Positions 59,864 through 64,000 of a stretch of 64,000 nucleotides of DNA are shown piece after piece (within the stretch, counting starts at the first letter, position 1; every line of letters starts with the position of its first letter). The stretch lies in NCBI GenBank assembly GCA_910588145.1, contig CAJUPO010000007.1, positions 62,001-126,000 of the forward strand, read 5' to 3'. The notes beneath the pieces were generated by a model. It saw only the letters and a program-made list of their open reading frames with translations, did not search any database and was not told where the DNA came from. The position numbers and the translations under genes are program-made. Origin of the DNA: an uncultured Oscillospiraceae bacterium (GTDB lineage: Bacteria > Bacillota > Clostridia > Oscillospirales > Ruminococcaceae).

Positions 59864-62049
59864 ACGGTGAATATACCATTGATATGATTATTCAAAAGAT
59901 CCTGACCGATGATAAACAATACGATCTAAGCAAAATTATTTCCGCCTATGAATTTGCTTCAAAGGCTCATGAGGGACAAAAGCGTTCTTCCGGTCAGCCT
60001 TATATTATACATCCGCTTGCAGTATCCTATATCCTGCTTGAGCTTGGAATGGATACCGATACTATCTGCGCCGCAATGCTCCATGATGTGGTCGAGGATA
60101 CACCCGTTACCCTTCAGGAAGTTAAAAAGCGGTTCGGTCAGGACGTAGCCATGCTGGTAGACGGCGTTACTAAACTCAATCAGGTTCCTATTTTCAGCCG
60201 TGAGGAACAGCAGGCGGAAAATGTAAGAAAAATGGTCCTTGCAATGTCACAGGACATAAGGGTAATTATTATAAAACTGGCAGACAGACTGCATAACATG
60301 AGAACTCTTAATTACCGGCCGGGAGCAAAACAGCGCAAAACTGCACATGAAACAATGAATATATATGCCCCTATTGCACATCGTCTGGGAATGAGGGGAA
60401 TAAAGGAAGAACTGGAGGACAGAGCATTCCATTATCTTGATCCCTTTGCATATTCGGAGATTGAACATATACTTGAAATCAAAAAAAGCGAGCGTGAAGC
60501 ATTTATTACAAGAATCAAGAAAAACATTGCCGAACGTTTCAATGACCGTGAATTCAGCAAACAGCCGCAGATTGAGGGACGTGTAAAAAGTATTTACAGT
60601 ATTTATAAAAAAATGTTTCTTCATCATAAATCCATAGAAGAAATATATGACAAGTACGCTGTAAGAATTATTGTATCAACCGTAGGAGAATGCTATAACG
60701 CTCTCGGACTTGTTCATGATATGTACAGACCTATCCCCAACCGTTTCAAGGACTACATTTCTACTCCGAAATCAAATATGTATCAATCCCTTCATACAAC
60801 CGTTCTCGGCAAAGAGGGAATCCCTTTTGAAATACAGATAAGAACATGGGATATGCACGCTACTGCCGAATACGGAATCGCCGCCCACTGGAAATATAAA
60901 CAGGGCATACATACAAGCAACGACAAAATGGAACAACGCCTTGCATGGGTGCGTCAGGTTATTGAAGCCCAGCAGACATCGGACGATGTAGAGGAAATTG
61001 TCAGAATCATTAAGAACGACCTTGCTCCTGAAGACATAGTTGTTATGACTCCTAAGGGAGATTCTATTTCACTGCCAATTGATTCCACTATAATAGATTT
61101 TGCATATAAAATACATACCCAGATCGGACATAAAACAGCCGGTGCAAAGGTCGACGGAAAGCTTGTTCCCCTTGACTATAAGCTGCATACCGGAGAGATC
61201 TGCGAAATTCTGACAAGCAACGAATTTGGAAAAGGTCCCAACCGTTCATGGCTTAATATTGCCAAAACTAACGAAGCAAAATCTAAAATAAGATCATGGT
61301 TTAAAAAAGAGTGCCGTGAAGAAAACATTGTCACCGGAAAGGCTGAGCTTGAAAAGGAATTCAGACATTACCGCATGAGCATTCCCGATGATGAACTTGA
61401 AGCTTTCCTCATGGACGACCTGAAACGCCACAACTGCCAGACCCTTGATGACTTTTACGCTTCAATCGGATACGGCGGCGTACTTCTTTCAAAAATTATT
61501 GCCCGCCTCAAGGATAAGTATATGAAAACTTATAAAACCCTTGAGAATAATACTGCCGAACCGGTAATTAAACCTGCAAGAAAAATCAACAGCGGAATCA
61601 TACTTGACAAAATCGACGACTGTTCCGTAAAATTTGCACAGTGCTGTAATCCCCTGCCCGGTGACGAAATCGTTGGATTTATTACAAGAGGACACGGTAT
61701 TTCTATACATACAACCTCATGCACCAATTATGCAGCTGCACTGAAAAGGGATAGTCCTGAAGAACTTGCAAGATGGATGGACGTACAATGGACAGATAAT
61801 CAACAGACAAGTCTTCAAACCACCATTGAAGTTACAGCATTGGACCGTGTTGGATTGGTTTATGACATCTGCGCAATTCTTATGGAAGCCAGAATCCCAA
61901 TAATCCATTCATCCTCAAGAAATCTGAAAAACGGAAACGCCATGTTTGAAGCAAAAATAACTATTGCCGGCATGGATCAGCTTAAAGGTCTTTTTGAAAA
62001 GCTAAGAAAGGTAAAAGACGTTATTTCAGTTGAAAGAGCCAAAATCTAA
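59860..62049 (+). CDS. relA: Bifunctional (p)ppGpp synthetase/hydrolase
   Basis: ATG 59860 follows AAGGAG by eight bases. The 729-residue protein has an HD hydrolase domain (AAMLHDVVEDTPV near residue 70, ADRLHNMRTL near 145), a synthetase domain near 240-360 (RFKDYISTPKSNMYQSLH), a TGS domain near 385-445 (VVMTPKGDSISLP), a zinc-finger-like stretch, and an ACT domain at the end. Both catalytic motifs appear intact, so it should make and break ppGpp as Rel enzymes of Firmicutes do. Confidence 0.95.
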   Translation: MNGEYTIDMIIQKILTDDKQYDLSKIISAYEFASKAHEGQKRSSGQPYIIHPLAVSYILLELGMDTDTICAAMLHDVVEDTPVTLQEVKKRFGQDVAMLVDGVTKLNQVPIFSREEQQAENVRKMVLAMSQDIRVIIIKLADRLHNMRTLNYRPGAKQRKTAHETMNIYAPIAHRLGMRGIKEELEDRAFHYLDPFAYSEIEHILEIKKSEREAFITRIKKNIAERFNDREFSKQPQIEGRVKSIYSIYKKMFLHHKSIEEIYDKYAVRIIVSTVGECYNALGLVHDMYRPIPNRFKDYISTPKSNMYQSLHTTVLGKEGIPFEIQIRTWDMHATAEYGIAAHWKYKQGIHTSNDKMEQRLAWVRQVIEAQQTSDDVEEIVRIIKNDLAPEDIVVMTPKGDSISLPIDSTIIDFAYKIHTQIGHKTAGAKVDGKLVPLDYKLHTGEICEILTSNEFGKGPNRSWLNIAKTNEAKSKIRSWFKKECREENIVTGKAELEKEFRHYRMSIPDDELEAFLMDDLKRHNCQTLDDFYASIGYGGVLLSKIIARLKDKYMKTYKTLENNTAEPVIKPARKINSGIILDKIDDCSVKFAQCCNPLPGDEIVGFITRGHGISIHTTSCTNYAAALKRDSPEELARWMDVQWTDNQQTSLQTTIEVTALDRVGLVYDICAILMEARIPIIHSSSRNLKNGNAMFEAKITIAGMDQLKGLFEKLRKVKDVISVERAKI

Positions 62050-62070
62050 ACTAAAAGATCGGAGAAATAA

Positions 62071-62712
62071 ATGAAGATTTACAGACTGCCTCTCGGTATA
62101 CTTTCTGCAAACTGCTATGTTATAGAATCAGAAAAAGGAAACGCTGCCGCTGTTGACATCGGCGGTGAATATCCGAAGCTCAGACGTTTTCTTCAAGAGC
62201 ACAGCCTAACTCTAAAAAAAATATTGCTTACCCACGGACATTATGACCATATGGGCGGTACTGCACAGGCAGCTTCCGATACCGGCGCTCAGGTTTATAT
62301 ACATGAAAATGACGCACAAATGCTCACAAGCCGTCAGGCAAGTCTTGCAGAGGCAATAAGCGGCGGAGCATTTGAGCCCGTCAGTGATTTTACTGTTATA
62401 TCCGACGGAAGTGTTATTTCACTTGATGAGCTGAATTTTGAAGTTATACATACCCCCGGACATACGAAGGGAAGTGTATGCTATAAATGCGGCTCCAATA
62501 TTTTCAGCGGTGATACTCTTTTCAGAATGTCAATAGGCAGAACCGATTTTCCCGGAGGAAGCATGGCAGAAATGCTTTCATCCATAAGAAAGCTTTCAGA
62601 AATATCCGGAAGTTATTATGTCTATCCTGGACACAATGAAGAGTCTGACCTTGATTTTGAAAGAAAAAATAATCCTTATATGAACGGAAACCTTTATGAA
62701 GATTTTATTTAG
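62071..62712 (+). CDS. Metallo-beta-lactamase-fold hydrolase (glyoxalase II-like)
   Basis: A 213-residue protein with the MBL motif LTHGHYDHMGGT near residue 51-62, GHTKGSVCY near 133, FSGDTLFRMSIGRTDFPGG near 144-162 and YPGHN near 190, the metal ligands of type II glyoxalases. Small clostridial MBL proteins between relA and hemZ are common; substrate is often unknown. It follows relA by 21 bases and its stop lies 17 bases inside the next gene. Confidence 0.92.
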   Translation: MKIYRLPLGILSANCYVIESEKGNAAAVDIGGEYPKLRRFLQEHSLTLKKILLTHGHYDHMGGTAQAASDTGAQVYIHENDAQMLTSRQASLAEAISGGAFEPVSDFTVISDGSVISLDELNFEVIHTPGHTKGSVCYKCGSNIFSGDTLFRMSIGRTDFPGGSMAEMLSSIRKLSEISGSYYVYPGHNEESDLDFERKNNPYMNGNLYEDFI

Positions 62713-64000
62713 CGGACACGATTTTAAATACGAAACAGAAGCCACGGTTAAGCTTTTTATACCGTCAAGATTTACTTTTCACTATGATATAACCGACGCA
62801 GACGGTGATATTGTAATGACAAGGCTTAAAAAATGCAGAAATTATACCTATTTGTATGCCTATTGCCGTATAGACAAGAACTTCTGCCGCAAAGCTTTTC
62901 ATATTCCTAACTCCAAGGCTGATAAAAATACCTGCGAACATGAAATATGCAGACTTATTTATCTATGCCTGCAAAAGCTTACAGGTATTACTCCTCCCTG
63001 GGGACTTATGACGGGTATTAGACCGGTTAAAAAAATGACTGCCTTCTTACAGAATGGATGTTCAAAGGCTGAAGCATTTGAACATCTGAGAAAAAAATTT
63101 ATGGTTTCTGAAAGCCGGCTTGAAATTGCTCATATGACTGCGGTTAATCAAATTCCATTGCTTGAATCCCTCAATAAAAGGGATATAAGCCTGTATATTT
63201 CAATTCCCTTTTGCCCTACAAGATGCAGTTACTGTTCATTTGTATCCCATTCTATGGACAGCGCTGTTAAACTTATGCCGGATTATATCAGGCACCTCTC
63301 CAAAGAGCTTGAAATTATATCGCAAATTACCAACAGGCTAAAGCTTGGTATAGATACAATATACATCGGCGGAGGCACTCCTACTTCTATAAGCGCATCT
63401 CAGCTTAAAGTTATTATGGATTCCGTTTCCGCAAATTTTGATCTCAGCAAGGTAAGGGAATACAGCGTTGAAGCCGGACGTGCCGACACTATTACTCCAG
63501 CTAAGCTTAAGGTTATTAAAGACGGCGGCGCTTCAAGGATTTCTGTAAACCCTCAGACATTTAATGATGAAGTACTAAGAATTATCGGCAGACAACACAC
63601 GGCTCAGGATACAGTTAACGCCTTTCGGAACGCCCGTGAAGCCGGTTTTGATAATATTAACATGGATCTTATCGCCGGTCTGCCTGGGGATACATTTGAA
63701 AACTTCAGGGAAAGTCTGAATAAATCTATGGAACTTTCTCCGGAAAGCATAACTGTACATACGCTGACAATAAAACGATCTGCAAAGCTTTATGAAGAAA
63801 AACCTGAGTATTTTTGTAAAACTCCAGCTGCGGAAATGGCAGATGAAAGCATTAGGGTTCTTCCGGCAAATGGTTATCTGCCGTACTATTTATACCGCCA
63901 GAAAAACACCATAGAAAACCTTGAAAATATAGGTTTTGCAAAAAAAGGTTTTGAAAGTCTTTATAATATTTTTATAATGGACGAAACCCAGACTATTTTG
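62696..64000 (+). CDS. hemZ: HemZ-like coproporphyrinogen dehydrogenase, 3' part cut by window edge
   Basis: The frame starts at ATG 62696, overlapping the MBL stop by 17 bases, and stays open for 435 codons to the window edge. A radical SAM signature CPTRCSYCSF lies near residue 180, then IYIGGGTPTSIS near 223 and LIAGLPGDTFEN near 326, matching HemN/HemZ proteins that oxidise coproporphyrinogen III without oxygen. The N-terminal 170 residues before the iron-sulfur motif are typical of the HemZ subgroup. No other heme gene is adjacent. Confidence 0.9.
   Translation, partial: MKILFSGHDFKYETEATVKLFIPSRFTFHYDITDADGDIVMTRLKKCRNYTYLYAYCRIDKNFCRKAFHIPNSKADKNTCEHEICRLIYLCLQKLTGITPPWGLMTGIRPVKKMTAFLQNGCSKAEAFEHLRKKFMVSESRLEIAHMTAVNQIPLLESLNKRDISLYISIPFCPTRCSYCSFVSHSMDSAVKLMPDYIRHLSKELEIISQITNRLKLGIDTIYIGGGTPTSISASQLKVIMDSVSANFDLSKVREYSVEAGRADTITPAKLKVIKDGGASRISVNPQTFNDEVLRIIGRQHTAQDTVNAFRNAREAGFDNINMDLIAGLPGDTFENFRESLNKSMELSPESITVHTLTIKRSAKLYEEKPEYFCKTPAAEMADESIRVLPANGYLPYYLYRQKNTIENLENIGFAKKGFESLYNIFIMDETQTIL

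Noticed and set aside
1..64000. CRISPR arrays, rRNA genes and intact insertion sequences
   Set aside because: No regularly spaced direct repeats, rRNA sequence or complete transposase frame was seen.

Overview
The window looks like chromosome of a low-GC, Gram-positive, spore-forming anaerobe of the Ruminococcus type (Oscillospiraceae/Clostridia). The grounds are AT-rich DNA with strong AGGAGG ribosome sites and TTGACA-17-TATAAT promoters, sporulation genes (yqfC, yqfD, a ylbJ-like gene), a T-box leader on leuA, three secreted proteins ending in type I dockerins, and a lipoprotein with cohesin-like sequence. The species assignment is inference.

Layout. (1) 1-13,957, minus strand: one long cell-surface polysaccharide operon with a clear sigma-A promoter at its right end. 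It runs TagA/CpsF-type transferase, GT4, GT2, Wzy-like polymerase, a GT42/DUF115-like protein, a CMP-sugar synthetase, a pyruvate-aldolase fusion, a KDG-kinase-like sugar kinase, GT2, a pyruvyl transferase, a QueC-like PP-loop protein, a Wzx-like flippase and a CapA-like protein cut by the window edge. Four adjacent genes could make, activate and transfer a 3-deoxy-ulosonic acid by an unusual route. (2) 14,035-16,809: two secreted dockerin proteins (a BspA-like leucine-rich-repeat protein and an unrecognised one). (3) 17,191-19,945: a FemABX transferase, a membrane-bound XRE regulator with a zinc ribbon, and a cytidylate-kinase-like protein. (4) 20,019-22,333: a compact phage-tail-like cassette with an M15/ChW cell-wall hydrolase, its own promoter and its own terminator, followed by a degenerate AgrC-like sensor. 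(5) 23,762-28,863: folC, a methyltransferase and CAT-like pair, tRNA-Leu(CAA), and a GntR/ABC operon with a visible operator. (6) 28,873-34,034: a large dockerin protein, nitroreductase, a prolyl-tRNA editing protein, and the cohesin-like lipoprotein whose cohesin halves appear in swapped order. (7) 34,097-44,435: GNAT, T-box-controlled leuA, and the conserved run yqfC-yqfD-phoH-ybeY-era-yqzL-recO-mutS2. (8) 44,495-57,619: a ylbJ-like gene, a prohibitin-like protein, a DUF2079-like membrane protein, glgA, a four-gene ACP/FkbH/DHHW/MBOAT extracellular acylation operon, and an SPFH/NfeD pair. (9) 57,765-64,000: recJ, relA/spoT, an MBL hydrolase and the start of hemZ, tightly coupled on the plus strand.

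The strongest candidates for something undescribed are the swapped-order cohesin lipoprotein (33,063-33,971), the putative CMP-ulosonate cassette (5,505-9,686) with the QueC-like gene beside it, the free-standing phage-tail/hydrolase cassette, and the FkbH/ACP/MBOAT/DHHW operon. All function calls come from reading motifs by eye; no database search was run.
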